Positions 14,457 to 23,884 of a DNA stretch of 64,000 nt are shown piece by piece; position 1 is the first letter of the stretch; each line of letters starts with the position of its first letter. Location: contig CALOBA010000071.1 in NCBI GenBank assembly GCA_942491465.1, positions 124,001 through 188,000 of the forward strand, given 5' to 3'. A model generated the notes under the pieces. That model ran no database searches. It was not told where the DNA came from and worked only from the letters and a program-made list of their open reading frames with translations. The stretch is from CALOBA01 sp942491465. GTDB taxonomy: Bacteria > Pseudomonadota > Gammaproteobacteria > Chromatiales > Chromatiaceae. Both the position numbers and the translations under genes were made by a program.

Positions 14457-16094
14457 ATGGAACTCACGGTCTGGACCTACGAAGGCCCCCCGCACGTCGG
14501 GGCCATCCGCACCGCCGCCTCCATGCGCGACGTGCATTGTGTGCTGCACGCCCCGCAGGGCGACAGTTATGCCGATCTGTTGTTCACCATGATCGCGCGC
14601 AGCGCCAAGCGGCCGCCGGTGTCCTACACCAGCTTCCAGGCCCGCGACCTCGGTGCCGACACCGCGGAGCTGTTCAAGAAGACCCTGCGTGAGGTCGTCG
14701 AGCGTTATCAGCCGCATCTGATCCTGGCCGGCGAGGCCTGCACCGCCGAGCTGCTGCAAGACCAGCCCGGTGCCCTGGCCGAGGGTATGGACCTCGGCAT
14801 CCCCGTCGTCCCGCTGGAGTTGCCAGCCTATTCCCGCAAGGAGAATTGGGGCGCCAGCGAGACCTTCTTCCAGACCGTGCGCGCGCTGCTGCGCGGTCGC
14901 ACCCCGGACGATATCCAGCGTCCGCCGCTGGAGGGTCGTCGCCCGCGCGCAAACCTGCTTGGCCCCACCGCGCTCGGCTTCCGCTGCCGCGACGACATCA
15001 CCGAGGTCACCCGCCTGCTCGACAGCGCCGGTGTCGATGTCCATGTGGTCGCCCCGGCCGGTGCCAGCCCGGAGGACTTGGTGCGCATCCCCGAGGCCGA
15101 CTTCAACGTCTGCCTCTACCCCGAGACCGCCTACAGCACCTGTGCGTGGCTGGAGCGGCTGTTCAAGCAGCCGACGGTCAAGACCGTGCCCATCGGCGTC
15201 GGCGCGACCCGCGACTTCCTGCTGGAGGTCGGCGAGGTCGCCGGCATCGACACCGGTCCCGCCATCGCCGCGGCCCAGACCCGGCTGCCCTGGTACTCCC
15301 GCTCGGTGGACTCGACCTACCTGACCGGCAAACGGGTGTTCATCTTCGGCGATGCCACCCACGTCATCACCGCCGCGCGCATCGCCACCGAGGAGATGGG
15401 CTTCGACCTGGTCGGGCTCGGCACCTACAGCCGCGAATTCGCCCGCGAGGTGCGCGCCGTTGCCGAGCGCTACGGTGTCGAGGCGCTGATTACCGACGAC
15501 TACCTCGAGGTGGAGCGCCAGGTCGCGCAGCTGCATCCCGAACTGGTCCTGGGCACGCAGATGGAACGCCATATCGCCAAGCGCATGGGGGTGCCCTGCG
15601 CGGTGATCTCGGCGCCGGTCCACGTCCAGGACTTTCCCGCCCGCTACGCCCCGCAGATGGGCTTCGAGGGCGCCAATGTCATCTTCGACACCTGGGTGCA
15701 CCCCCTGATGATGGGGCTCGAAGAGCACCTGGTGACGATGTTCCGCGAGGACAGTGAATTTCACGACGGTGCCGCACCGTCACACCTCGGTCCCTCAAGC
15801 GCCGGTCAGAATCCGTCCGCCGCTGGGGCCGAAGCCGTGGCCGCCGCTCCCGATGCTGCTGGGGCAGCTCGTGAGCGGTCGCAAGGCCCGGGTGTGACGT
15901 CCGGCGAGGCCTCTGGGGAGGCCGAGCCCGCGTCCGTCGTCTGGGAGCCGGAGGCCGAGAAGGAACTGCGCAAGATCCCGTTTTTTGTCCGCGGTAAGGC
16001 CCGCCGCAATACCGAGCGCTTCGCCCAGGAGAAGGGCGTAGCGACGATTACCGTCGAGACACTCTACGATGCCAAAGCCCACTTCGGCCGCTGA
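14457..16094 (+). CDS. bchB: Dark protochlorophyllide reductase subunit B
   Basis: A 545-residue NifK-like partner of BchN. Asp36 (P-Q-G-D-S-Y-A-D), the unusual aspartate ligand of the shared 4Fe-4S cluster, and Cys95 (G-E-A-C-T-A-E-L-L) are both in place. After residue 435 comes a Gly/Ala/Ser/Pro-rich linker of about 55 residues, then the small C-terminal domain (F-F-V-R-G-K-A-R-R-N-T-E-R-F-A) that caps the substrate pocket. The last 26 bp overlap bchH, indicating translational coupling. Confidence 0.96.
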   Translation: MELTVWTYEGPPHVGAIRTAASMRDVHCVLHAPQGDSYADLLFTMIARSAKRPPVSYTSFQARDLGADTAELFKKTLREVVERYQPHLILAGEACTAELLQDQPGALAEGMDLGIPVVPLELPAYSRKENWGASETFFQTVRALLRGRTPDDIQRPPLEGRRPRANLLGPTALGFRCRDDITEVTRLLDSAGVDVHVVAPAGASPEDLVRIPEADFNVCLYPETAYSTCAWLERLFKQPTVKTVPIGVGATRDFLLEVGEVAGIDTGPAIAAAQTRLPWYSRSVDSTYLTGKRVFIFGDATHVITAARIATEEMGFDLVGLGTYSREFAREVRAVAERYGVEALITDDYLEVERQVAQLHPELVLGTQMERHIAKRMGVPCAVISAPVHVQDFPARYAPQMGFEGANVIFDTWVHPLMMGLEEHLVTMFREDSEFHDGAAPSHLGPSSAGQNPSAAGAEAVAAAPDAAGAARERSQGPGVTSGEASGEAEPASVVWEPEAEKELRKIPFFVRGKARRNTERFAQEKGVATITVETLYDAKAHFGR

Positions 16095-19000
16095 GGCCGC
16101 GCCCGCCGCTCAGGCACCCGTGCGCGTCGTCATCGTCACGCTGGATAGCCACCTGGCGAGCGCCACCGAGCGCGCACGACCGGCGCTGGAGAAGGAGATC
16201 CCTGGTCTGAAGCTCAGTCTGCACGCCGCCGCCGAATGGGAAGGCGTGCGTGGCGGGCTGCAGCGCTGCAACCAGAAGAGCGCCACCCACAACGTCTGCG
16301 AACGCTGCGAAGAGGCCGGCTCCTGCGCGTTGGTCAAGTGCCGCGCCGACATCGCCAAGGCCGACATCATCATCGCCACCATGCTGTTTATGGAGGACCA
16401 CATCAAGGCCGTGCTGCCGGACCTGGAGGCGCGGCGCGACAAGTGCGACGCCATCGTCGGCTGCATGTCCGCCGGTGAGGTCATGCGCCTGACGCGGATA
16501 GGCAAGTTCGACATGAGCGCGCCTCAGAGCGGCCCGATGGCGCTGCTCAAGAAGCTGCGCGGCGGTCGCAAGCGCGGCGAAGACGGCAAGCAGGACAGCA
16601 GCAGCGGTGCCGGTCAGATGGCTATGCTCCGCCGCATCCCGAAGCTGCTCCGATTCATCCCGGGCACCGCCCAGGACGTGCGCGCCTACTTCCTGCTGCT
16701 GCAGTATTGGCTCGCCGGCTCCGAGCAGAACATCAGCAACATGGTCCGTATCCTGGTGGACCGCTACGCCGACGGGCCGCGGGCGGCCCTGCGCGGCAAG
16801 CTCAAGGTCGAATCACCGGTGGAGTACCCGGAGGTCGGCGTCTTCCATCCGCGCATGAAGGGACTGATCGCCGATAAGGCGACTCGGCTGCCCAAGCGCA
16901 AGAAGAGTACCGGTACCGTCGGCATCCTGGTCATGCGCTCCTACGTGCTGGCCGGCAACACCGGTCATTACGACGGCGTGATCAAGGCCCTGGAGGCCCG
17001 CGGCCTGCGCGTGATCCCGGCCTTCGCCAGCGGCCTTGATGCGCGCCCGGCGGTGCAGGAGTTCTTCCTCAGCAACGGCAAGCCCGTGGTCGATGCCGTG
17101 GTCTCGCTGACCGGCTTCTCGCTGGTGGGCGGCCCGGCCTACAACGACGCCGCCGCGGCCCAAGAGGTCTTGGCGCAGCTCGACTGCCCGTACATCGCCG
17201 CGCACCCGGTGGAGTTCCAGACCCTGGAGCAGTGGCAGGCCTCCGAGCGCGGCCTGATGCCGGTGGAGGCGACGATGATGGTCGCCATCCCCGAGCTTGA
17301 CGGCTCCACCGGTCCGATGGTCTTCGGCGGACGTTCCGCCGAGGCGAGCACCGACCGCAGCCGCGACATGCAGGCCCACCCGGAGCGGGCCGAGACCCTG
17401 GCCGCCCGCATCGATCGCCTGATCCGGATGCGCAAGGCGCCGACCAAGGAGCGCAAGGTCGGGATCGTGCTGTTCAACTTCCCGCCGAATGCCGGCAACA
17501 CCGGCACCGCTGCCTATCTCGGCGTCTTCGAGTCCCTATTCCACACGCTGCAGGCGATGAAGCGCGACGGCTACCAGGTCGACGTCCCGAAGTCCGTCGA
17601 TGAGCTGCGCGAGCGCATCGTCACCGGCAACGCCGGTCGCTTCGGTGCCCACGCCAACGTCTTCACCCGCATCCCGGCCGACGACTACGTCCGCCGCGAG
17701 CCCCACTTGGCCGAGATCGAGGCCCAGTGGGGGCCGGCGCCGGGCAAGCAGCAGAGCGACGGCTCGTCGATCTTCGTCTTGGGCGAGCAGTTCGGCAACG
17801 TCTTCGTCGGCGTGCAGCCCGCCTTCGGCTACGAGGGCGACCCGATGCAGCTGTTGTTCGACCGCGGCTTCACGCCGACCCATGCCTTCAGCGCCTTCTA
17901 TCACTTCCTGCGCGAAGACTTCGGCGCCCACGCCGTGCTCCACTTCGGTACCCATGGCGCGTTGGAGTTCATGCCCGGCAAGCAGGCCGGTATGTCCGGC
18001 GAGTGCTGGCCCGACCGGCTGATCGGCGACCTGCCGAACATGTACCTGTACGCGTCCAACAACCCGTCCGAGGGTACGATTGCGAAGCGCCGCGCCGCGG
18101 CGACCCTGATCAGCTACATGACCCCGCCGATCGCCAATGCCGGCCTCTACCGCGGGCTGGTGGACCTGAAGAGTTCCATCGAGCGCTGGCGCGGCATGAC
18201 CCCGGAGACCCCGGTCGCCGAGCGCAACGAGTTGGCCGCGCTGATCCAGTCCCAAGCCAGCGAGCTGGACCTGGCCCCGGCGCCATCCGAAGAGGGCGGC
18301 GCCCCCGGTGACTGGCACGCCGAGGCCGGTGGTCAGATCACCAAGCTCAATGACGCCATCCTGGAGCTGGAGTACACCCTGATCCCGCACGGCCTGCACG
18401 TCGTCGGTACGCCGCCGAACGCCGAGGAGCGGCTCGACCTGCTGTTCGCCGTCGCCGAGTCGACGAGTCCGGACACCCCGTTGGCGCGCGAGTCCCTGGC
18501 CGCGCTGATCGACGGCAAGTCGCCGGAGAAGGCCCTGGCCGCCGGCGGCATGGCGAAGAACGATGAGAACCTGTCCGTGCTCCGGGACCTCGCCAAGTAC
18601 GACCGACTGATGTGCGAGGACCACGAGACGCCGGCCATCCTGCGCGCCCTCGAAGGTCGCTTCGTGCGCCCGGCGCCCGGCGGCGATCTGCTGCGCACGC
18701 CCGAGATCCTGCCCACCGGCCGCAATCTGCACGGCTTCGACCCGTTCCGCATCCCGAGCCTGTTTGCGATGCGCGAGGGCGTCAAGCACGCGCAGCTCCT
18801 GCTCGACCGGCATCTGGAAGACAACAGCGCCCTGCCCGAGTCCATCGCGCTGGTGCTCTGGGGCACCGACAACCTGAAGACCGAGGGCGGTCCCATCGCC
18901 CAAGCCCTGGCCCTGATCGGCGCCCGGCCCCGGCTTGACAGCTACAGTCGCGTCTGTGGCGCGCAGCTGATCCCGCTCGAAGAGCTGGGCCGCCCGCGGA

Positions 19001-19911
19001 TCGATGTGGTCATGACCCTGTCGGGTATCTTCCGAGACCTGTTGCCGTTGCAGACCAAGCTGTTGGCCGAAGCCTCCTACCTGGCGGCAACCGCAGACGA
19101 GCCCGTTGCGCAGAACTTCGTCCGCAAGCACGCGCTGGCCTACCAGCAGGCCCAGGGCGGAGATCTGGAGACTGCGGCCCTGCGTGTCTTCAGCAACGCC
19201 GACGGTGCCTACGGCTCGAATGTGAATCACCTGATCGACAACAGCCGCTGGGACGACGAGGACGAGCTCGCCGAGACCTATACCCGGCGCAAGTGCTTCG
19301 CCTACGGTCGCAGCGGCACCCCGGTGCGCCAGGCCGAGCTGCTGAAGACCGTCCTCAACGACGTCGAGCTGGCCTACCAGAATCTCGACTCCGTCGAACT
19401 CGGCGTCACCACCGTCGACCACTACTTCGATACCCTCGGCGGCATCAGCCGCGCCGTGACCCGCTCCAAGGGCGCCGACGTGCCGGTCTACATCGGTGAC
19501 CAGACCCGCGGCGACGGCAAGGTCCGCACGCTCTCCGAGCAGGTCGCCCTGGAGACCCGCACGCGGATGCTCAATCCGAAGTGGTACGAGGGCATGCTCA
19601 AGCACGGCTACGAGGGCGTGCGCCAGATCGAGGTCCATGTCACCAATACCATGGGCTGGTCCGCCACCACCGGTCAGGTCGCGCCCTGGGTCTACCAGCG
19701 CATGACCGAGACCTTCGTGTTGGATGAAGAGATGCGCGAGCGCCTGGCCGCGCTGAACCCCACCGCATCGGCCAAGGTGGCCAACCGTCTGATCGAGGCC
19801 CACGAGCGCAACTACTGGCAGCCCGACGCCGAGACCCTGGAGGCCCTGCGCCGCGCCGGCGAGGAGCTGGAAGATCGGCTTGAGGGCATCGCCGAAGGGG
19901 TCGCCGCATGA
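16069..19911 (+). CDS. bchH: Magnesium chelatase large subunit BchH, with Cys-rich insertion
   Basis: A 1280-residue porphyrin-binding subunit that inserts Mg into protoporphyrin IX with BchI and BchD. Family features run through the length, for example H-F-G-T-H-G-A-L-E-F-M-P-G-K-Q (about residue 625) and V-H-V-T-N-T-M-G-W-S-A-T near 1190. Between the first strand region (A-A-A-E-W-E) and D-I-I-I-A-T-M-L-F-M-E-D-H is a segment of about 25 residues with Cys at 67, 77, 80, 86 and 91 (spacing C-x9-C-x2-C-x5-C-x4-C). I do not recall this from R. capsulatus BchH. bchI and bchD are not in the window. It overlaps bchB at the start and bchL at the end. Confidence 0.95.
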   Translation: MPKPTSAAEAAPAAQAPVRVVIVTLDSHLASATERARPALEKEIPGLKLSLHAAAEWEGVRGGLQRCNQKSATHNVCERCEEAGSCALVKCRADIAKADIIIATMLFMEDHIKAVLPDLEARRDKCDAIVGCMSAGEVMRLTRIGKFDMSAPQSGPMALLKKLRGGRKRGEDGKQDSSSGAGQMAMLRRIPKLLRFIPGTAQDVRAYFLLLQYWLAGSEQNISNMVRILVDRYADGPRAALRGKLKVESPVEYPEVGVFHPRMKGLIADKATRLPKRKKSTGTVGILVMRSYVLAGNTGHYDGVIKALEARGLRVIPAFASGLDARPAVQEFFLSNGKPVVDAVVSLTGFSLVGGPAYNDAAAAQEVLAQLDCPYIAAHPVEFQTLEQWQASERGLMPVEATMMVAIPELDGSTGPMVFGGRSAEASTDRSRDMQAHPERAETLAARIDRLIRMRKAPTKERKVGIVLFNFPPNAGNTGTAAYLGVFESLFHTLQAMKRDGYQVDVPKSVDELRERIVTGNAGRFGAHANVFTRIPADDYVRREPHLAEIEAQWGPAPGKQQSDGSSIFVLGEQFGNVFVGVQPAFGYEGDPMQLLFDRGFTPTHAFSAFYHFLREDFGAHAVLHFGTHGALEFMPGKQAGMSGECWPDRLIGDLPNMYLYASNNPSEGTIAKRRAAATLISYMTPPIANAGLYRGLVDLKSSIERWRGMTPETPVAERNELAALIQSQASELDLAPAPSEEGGAPGDWHAEAGGQITKLNDAILELEYTLIPHGLHVVGTPPNAEERLDLLFAVAESTSPDTPLARESLAALIDGKSPEKALAAGGMAKNDENLSVLRDLAKYDRLMCEDHETPAILRALEGRFVRPAPGGDLLRTPEILPTGRNLHGFDPFRIPSLFAMREGVKHAQLLLDRHLEDNSALPESIALVLWGTDNLKTEGGPIAQALALIGARPRLDSYSRVCGAQLIPLEELGRPRIDVVMTLSGIFRDLLPLQTKLLAEASYLAATADEPVAQNFVRKHALAYQQAQGGDLETAALRVFSNADGAYGSNVNHLIDNSRWDDEDELAETYTRRKCFAYGRSGTPVRQAELLKTVLNDVELAYQNLDSVELGVTTVDHYFDTLGGISRAVTRSKGADVPVYIGDQTRGDGKVRTLSEQVALETRTRMLNPKWYEGMLKHGYEGVRQIEVHVTNTMGWSATTGQVAPWVYQRMTETFVLDEEMRERLAALNPTASAKVANRLIEAHERNYWQPDAETLEALRRAGEELEDRLEGIAEGVAA

Positions 19912-20876
19912 CCCTGGACGACCTCCCGAACACGATCTTCGGCAGCGGTGCCGGCGGTGACAAAGCGGTCCCGCCCGATGCCCAGCGCCGCGGTCCGGCC
20001 AGTCGCGACCCGCACCTCGACGGTGAGGGCAGCGTCCAGGTCCAGCTCGACCCGGACCTGCGCATCGGTCATGCCAAGGTGTTCGCCGTCTACGGCAAGG
20101 GCGGCATCGGCAAGAGCACGACCTCGTCGAACCTGTCGGTCGCCTTCTCGAAGCTCGGCCAGCGCGTGCTGCAGATCGGCTGCGACCCGAAGCACGACAG
20201 CACCTTCACGCTGACCAAATCCCTGGTGCCGACGGTCATCGACATCCTGGAGTCGGTGAACTTCCACCCCGAGGAGCTGCGCCTCGACGACTTCGTCTTC
20301 GAGGGCTACAACGGCGTCATGTGCGTCGAGGCCGGCGGCCCCCCGGCCGGCACCGGCTGCGGCGGCTATGTGGTCGGCCAGACCGTCAAGCTGTTGAAGA
20401 CCCACCACCTGCTTGAAGATACCGATGTGGTGATCTTCGATGTGCTGGGCGACGTGGTCTGCGGCGGTTTCGCAGCGCCCTTGCAGCATGCCGACCGCGC
20501 GCTGATCGTCACCGCCAACGACTTCGACTCGATCTTCGCGATGAATCGCATCGCCACCGCCATCGTGGCCAAGGCGAAGAACTACAAGGTCCGCCTGGGC
20601 GGCGTCATCGCCAACCGCAGCGCCAAGACCGACGAGATCGATCGCTTCAACGCCGCCGTGGGCCTGAAGACCATGGCCCACCTGCCGGACCTGGACGTCA
20701 TCCGCCGCAGCCGGCTGAAGAAGTCGACGCTGTTCGAGATGCCCGACAGCCCCGAGGTGCAGCAGGCCCAGGAGCAATACCTCCAGCTCGCGCGTGCCCT
20801 GCTGGCCGGGACCGAGCCCTTGTCGGCGACGCCGATGAAGGATCGGGACCTGTTCGACTTCTTAGGCTTCGATTGA
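19908..20876 (+). CDS. bchL: Dark protochlorophyllide reductase ATPase BchL
   Basis: A 322-residue NifH-like homodimer that passes electrons to BchN-BchB with ATP hydrolysis. The P-loop G-K-G-G-I-G-K-S-T lies at 63-71, switch I D-P-K-H-D-S-T near 93, and the 4Fe-4S ligands are Cys151 (A-G-T-G-C-G-G) and Cys185 (D-V-V-C-G-G-F). An N-terminal extension of about 55 residues, rich in Gly, Pro and Asp, precedes the nucleotide-binding fold, as in other purple bacteria. Start overlaps bchH by ATGA; bchM follows after 22 bp. Confidence 0.97.
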   Translation: MTLDDLPNTIFGSGAGGDKAVPPDAQRRGPASRDPHLDGEGSVQVQLDPDLRIGHAKVFAVYGKGGIGKSTTSSNLSVAFSKLGQRVLQIGCDPKHDSTFTLTKSLVPTVIDILESVNFHPEELRLDDFVFEGYNGVMCVEAGGPPAGTGCGGYVVGQTVKLLKTHHLLEDTDVVIFDVLGDVVCGGFAAPLQHADRALIVTANDFDSIFAMNRIATAIVAKAKNYKVRLGGVIANRSAKTDEIDRFNAAVGLKTMAHLPDLDVIRRSRLKKSTLFEMPDSPEVQQAQEQYLQLARALLAGTEPLSATPMKDRDLFDFLGFD

Positions 20877-20898
20877 CCGGCGCACCAGACGAATTCGC

Positions 20899-21597
20899 AT
20901 GAGCAACACCTCGTATCAAGAGCGCCGCGGCCAGATCCAGGCCTATTTCGACCGCACCGCGGCCGACGCCTGGAAACGGCTGACCTCCGACGCCCCCGTT
21001 AACCGCATCCGCGCCACCGTGCGCGCCGGTCGCGATGAGATGCGCCAGACCCTACTGGACTGGCTGCCGGCAGACCTGACCGGCAAGCGCCTGCTCGACG
21101 CCGGCTGCGGCACCGGCATGCTGGCCATCGAGGCCGCCCGCCGCGGCGCCGACGTCTATGCCGTCGACCTGTCGCCGACGTTGATCGAATCCGCCCGCGA
21201 GCGCCTGCCCGCAGACCTGCCCGGTCGCGTCGAGTATGCCGCCGGCGATATGGTCGCCCCCGGCCAGGGGGATTTCGACTACGTCGTCGCCATGGACTCG
21301 ATGATTCACTATGAGATCGACGACGCGCTCGACGTGATGGCCCAACTGGCCGGTCGGGTGCGCGGCTCCATGGTGCTCACCTATGCACCGCGCACCCCGG
21401 CGTTGGCACTGATGCATGCCGTCGGTCAGTTCTTTCCGCGCGGTGACCGCTCGCCGGCCATCGTCCCCGTGCCGCCGAAGGAGCTGCGCCGGCGGATCGG
21501 CGAGCACCCGGCGTTGCGCGACTGGCGTGTGGGCCGCGAGCAGCGCATCGCCCGCGGCTTCTACACCTCTCAAGCCTTGGAGCTGATTCCCGCATGA
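20899..21597 (+). CDS. bchM: Mg-protoporphyrin IX O-methyltransferase BchM
   Basis: A 232-residue S-adenosylmethionine-dependent enzyme that methylates the C13 propionate of Mg-protoporphyrin. Motif I is L-L-D-A-G-C-G-T-G-M-L-A-I-E-A near residue 57, with an acidic residue at the next strand end (Y-A-V-D-L). The F-D-Y-V-V-A-M-D-S-M-I-H-Y-E segment is typical. Acts directly after the BchH chelatase encoded upstream. It overlaps lhaA by 4 bp. Confidence 0.95.
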   Translation: MSNTSYQERRGQIQAYFDRTAADAWKRLTSDAPVNRIRATVRAGRDEMRQTLLDWLPADLTGKRLLDAGCGTGMLAIEAARRGADVYAVDLSPTLIESARERLPADLPGRVEYAAGDMVAPGQGDFDYVVAMDSMIHYEIDDALDVMAQLAGRVRGSMVLTYAPRTPALALMHAVGQFFPRGDRSPAIVPVPPKELRRRIGEHPALRDWRVGREQRIARGFYTSQALELIPA

Positions 21598-23084
21598 GCG
21601 CCGATCCGCAAACGCCCTCCGTGATCGACGAGATCAAACGGCAATGGATGGAGCAGGTTCTGCCGAAGATCCTGCCGTTCGCCGACGCGGCCACGGAAGA
21701 GGTCCCGCTCAAGCGATTGCTGCGCCTGTCCCTGTTCCAGGCATCGGTCGGCATGATGATGGTGCTGCTGTTCGGCACGCTGAACCGGGTCATGGTCGTC
21801 GAGAAGGGTGTCCCGCCCTGGCTGATCGGCATCATGGTCGCATTGCCGGTGCTGGTGGCGCCGTTCCGGGCGCTGATCGGCTTCAAGTCCGATGTCCACG
21901 AATCGGCCTTCGGTTGGCGCCGCGTGCCGTTCATCTGGTTCGGTACGCTGATGCAGTTTGGCGGCCTGGCCGTTATGCCGTTCGCGCTGCTGCTGATGGC
22001 CGAGGGCGGCAGCGTGCCGGAATGGGTCGCCTGGGTCGCCACCGGTGTTGCGTTCCTGGTCGCCGGTGCGGGCCTGCACACCACGCAGACCGCGGGCCTG
22101 GCGCTGGCCACCGATATCGCCTCGGAGGAGAACCGGCCGCGGGTTGTGGCCCTGCTGTTCGTCGTGCTCCACCTGAGCATGGTGGTCGCGGCCTTCGTCT
22201 TCAGCGAGGTGCTGTCCGGCTTCAACCAGCTGTCCGAGGGCCAGGCCAACGGGCGCTTGATCGGCGTCATCCAAGGCGCGGCCCTGGTGACGGTGTTCTT
22301 CAATGTGCTCGCCCTGTGGAAGCAGGAGGCGGTCAACCGCGAGCGGGTCGCCCAGATCGCGGCCGACCATGCCGCGGACAAGGCGCCGCCGCGCTTCAGC
22401 GAGACCTGGGGCAATTTCATCCGCGCGGGCAACGCCGCAAGGCTGCTGCTCGCGCTGGGTCTCGGCACCGCCGGCTTCCAGATGCAGGACATCCTGCTGG
22501 AGCCCTACGGCGGCATCGTGCTCAACCTCAGCGTCTCCCAGACCACACTGCTGACCGCGATCTGGGCCTTCGGCACGCTGATGGCCTTCGGTCTGTCGGC
22601 GCACCTGCTCGGCAAGGGCACGAATCCTTATCGGCTTGCCGGTACCGGGGCCGTGATCGGCATCCTCGCGTTCGTCGCGGTGATTGCGGCAGATCCGCTT
22701 CAGTCCACGCTGCTGTTCCGTTTCGGTGCCCTACTGATCGGTTTTGGTGGCGGTTTCTTCGCGGTGGGCACGCTCACCGCAGCGATGGGCATGGCCGACG
22801 GCGGTGGCAGCGGCCTTGCTCTGGGGGCTTGGGGTGCCGTTCAAGCAACGGCCTACGGGCTCGCAATGTTCCTTGGTGGAACGCTGCGCGACCTCGTCGA
22901 CACCTTCGGTCCCGATACGGCCTTCGGTCTGGACCTGTCCAGCTCAGCCGTCGGCTTTGCCGCCGTCTACAGTCTCGAAATCGTTTTGCTGCTCGTTACC
23001 CTGATCGCCATCGGTCCGCTGCTCATCTCGGGCGGGGACTATAAGCGGTCTTCATCGAAGTTCGGTATCACCGAACTTCCTTAG
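21594..23084 (+). CDS. lhaA: Light-harvesting 1 assembly protein LhaA (PucC family)
   Basis: A 496-residue major-facilitator-like membrane protein with about 12 helices, needed for LH1 assembly, probably by delivering BChl. Family marks are L-F-G-T-L-N-R-V-M-V-V-E near residue 60, G-F-K-S-D-V-H-E-S-A-F-G-W-R-R-V-P about 100, and G-A-W-G-A-V-Q-A-T-A near 410. Placement directly before puhA separates LhaA from PucC, which normally lies with puc genes; no pucC gene is present beside the LH2 array here. Confidence 0.94.
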   Translation: MSADPQTPSVIDEIKRQWMEQVLPKILPFADAATEEVPLKRLLRLSLFQASVGMMMVLLFGTLNRVMVVEKGVPPWLIGIMVALPVLVAPFRALIGFKSDVHESAFGWRRVPFIWFGTLMQFGGLAVMPFALLLMAEGGSVPEWVAWVATGVAFLVAGAGLHTTQTAGLALATDIASEENRPRVVALLFVVLHLSMVVAAFVFSEVLSGFNQLSEGQANGRLIGVIQGAALVTVFFNVLALWKQEAVNRERVAQIAADHAADKAPPRFSETWGNFIRAGNAARLLLALGLGTAGFQMQDILLEPYGGIVLNLSVSQTTLLTAIWAFGTLMAFGLSAHLLGKGTNPYRLAGTGAVIGILAFVAVIAADPLQSTLLFRFGALLIGFGGGFFAVGTLTAAMGMADGGGSGLALGAWGAVQATAYGLAMFLGGTLRDLVDTFGPDTAFGLDLSSSAVGFAAVYSLEIVLLLVTLIAIGPLLISGGDYKRSSSKFGITELP

Positions 23085-23110
23085 TCCATCTGCCCAACGG
23101 AGGACATCCG

Positions 23111-23884
23111 ATGCCCATTGGCGCCATTACCAACTACGTCGACGTCGCCCAGCTCACGCTTTACGCGTTCTGGTTCTTCTTCTTCGGCCTCGTATTCTGG
23201 ATTCGTCGTGAAGACAAGCGCGAAGGCTATCCCGCCGAGTCGCTGCGTCTGCGCGGCACCAAGATGATGCAGGGCTTCCCGCCCATGCCGAAGCCGAAGA
23301 CCTTCACGCTGCCCCATGGCGGTGGCGAGGTCGTCCGCCCCGGTCCCGATCGTGGCCAGCCCCCGCTGAATGCCGAGCCTGCGGCCAATTTCCCCGGTGC
23401 ACCGCTGGTGCCTAAGGGCAACCCGATGCTGGCCGGCGTTGGTCCCGGTTCCTATGCGCTGCGCGCCGACAAGCCCGACCTGACCCACTCCGGCGAGGCC
23501 CGAATCGTGCCGCTGACTGTCGCCAAGCACTTCTCCGTGGTCGACAAGGACCCGGACCCGCGCGGCATGTCCGTGGTGGGCGCTGACGGCGAAGAGGGTG
23601 GTGTCTGTGAGGAGATCTGGGTCGATCGTTCCGAGCCCCAGGTTCGCTACCTGCAGCTGAAGACCAAGAACGGCAAGAAGACCCTGGTGCCGATCACCCT
23701 CGCCCGCGTCAACGGCAAGAAGGGCAAGATCACCGTCGGCAGCATCAACGGTGCCCACTTCGCCGACGCCCCGACGCTGGCCAACTACCAGCAGATCACC
23801 TTGGCCGAAGAGGACAAGGTCGTTGCCTACTACGGCGGCGGTACCCTGTACGCCAACCCGGATCGTGCGGAGCCGTTTTTGTGA
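23111..23884 (+). CDS. puhA: Reaction centre H subunit
   Basis: A 257-residue subunit that caps the cytoplasmic face of the reaction centre and helps proton delivery to QB. It has a short periplasmic N-terminus, one membrane helix (about residues 12-31, Y-A-F-W-F-F-F-F-G-L-V-F-W), then R-R-E-D-K-R-E-G-Y-P and the beta-rich cytoplasmic domain, including C-E-E-I-W-V-D-R-S-E. The end overlaps puhB by 4 bp. Reaction centre L and M genes are not in this window. An upstream A-C-G-G-A-G-G ribosome site is clear. Confidence 0.97.
   Translation: MPIGAITNYVDVAQLTLYAFWFFFFGLVFWIRREDKREGYPAESLRLRGTKMMQGFPPMPKPKTFTLPHGGGEVVRPGPDRGQPPLNAEPAANFPGAPLVPKGNPMLAGVGPGSYALRADKPDLTHSGEARIVPLTVAKHFSVVDKDPDPRGMSVVGADGEEGGVCEEIWVDRSEPQVRYLQLKTKNGKKTLVPITLARVNGKKGKITVGSINGAHFADAPTLANYQQITLAEEDKVVAYYGGGTLYANPDRAEPFL

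Noticed and set aside
17536..19803. A 755-codon open frame antisense to bchH
   Set aside because: It is Gly/Ala/Arg/Gln-rich with no domain pattern and results from high GC at third positions of bchH; the plus-strand frame is a full family match.
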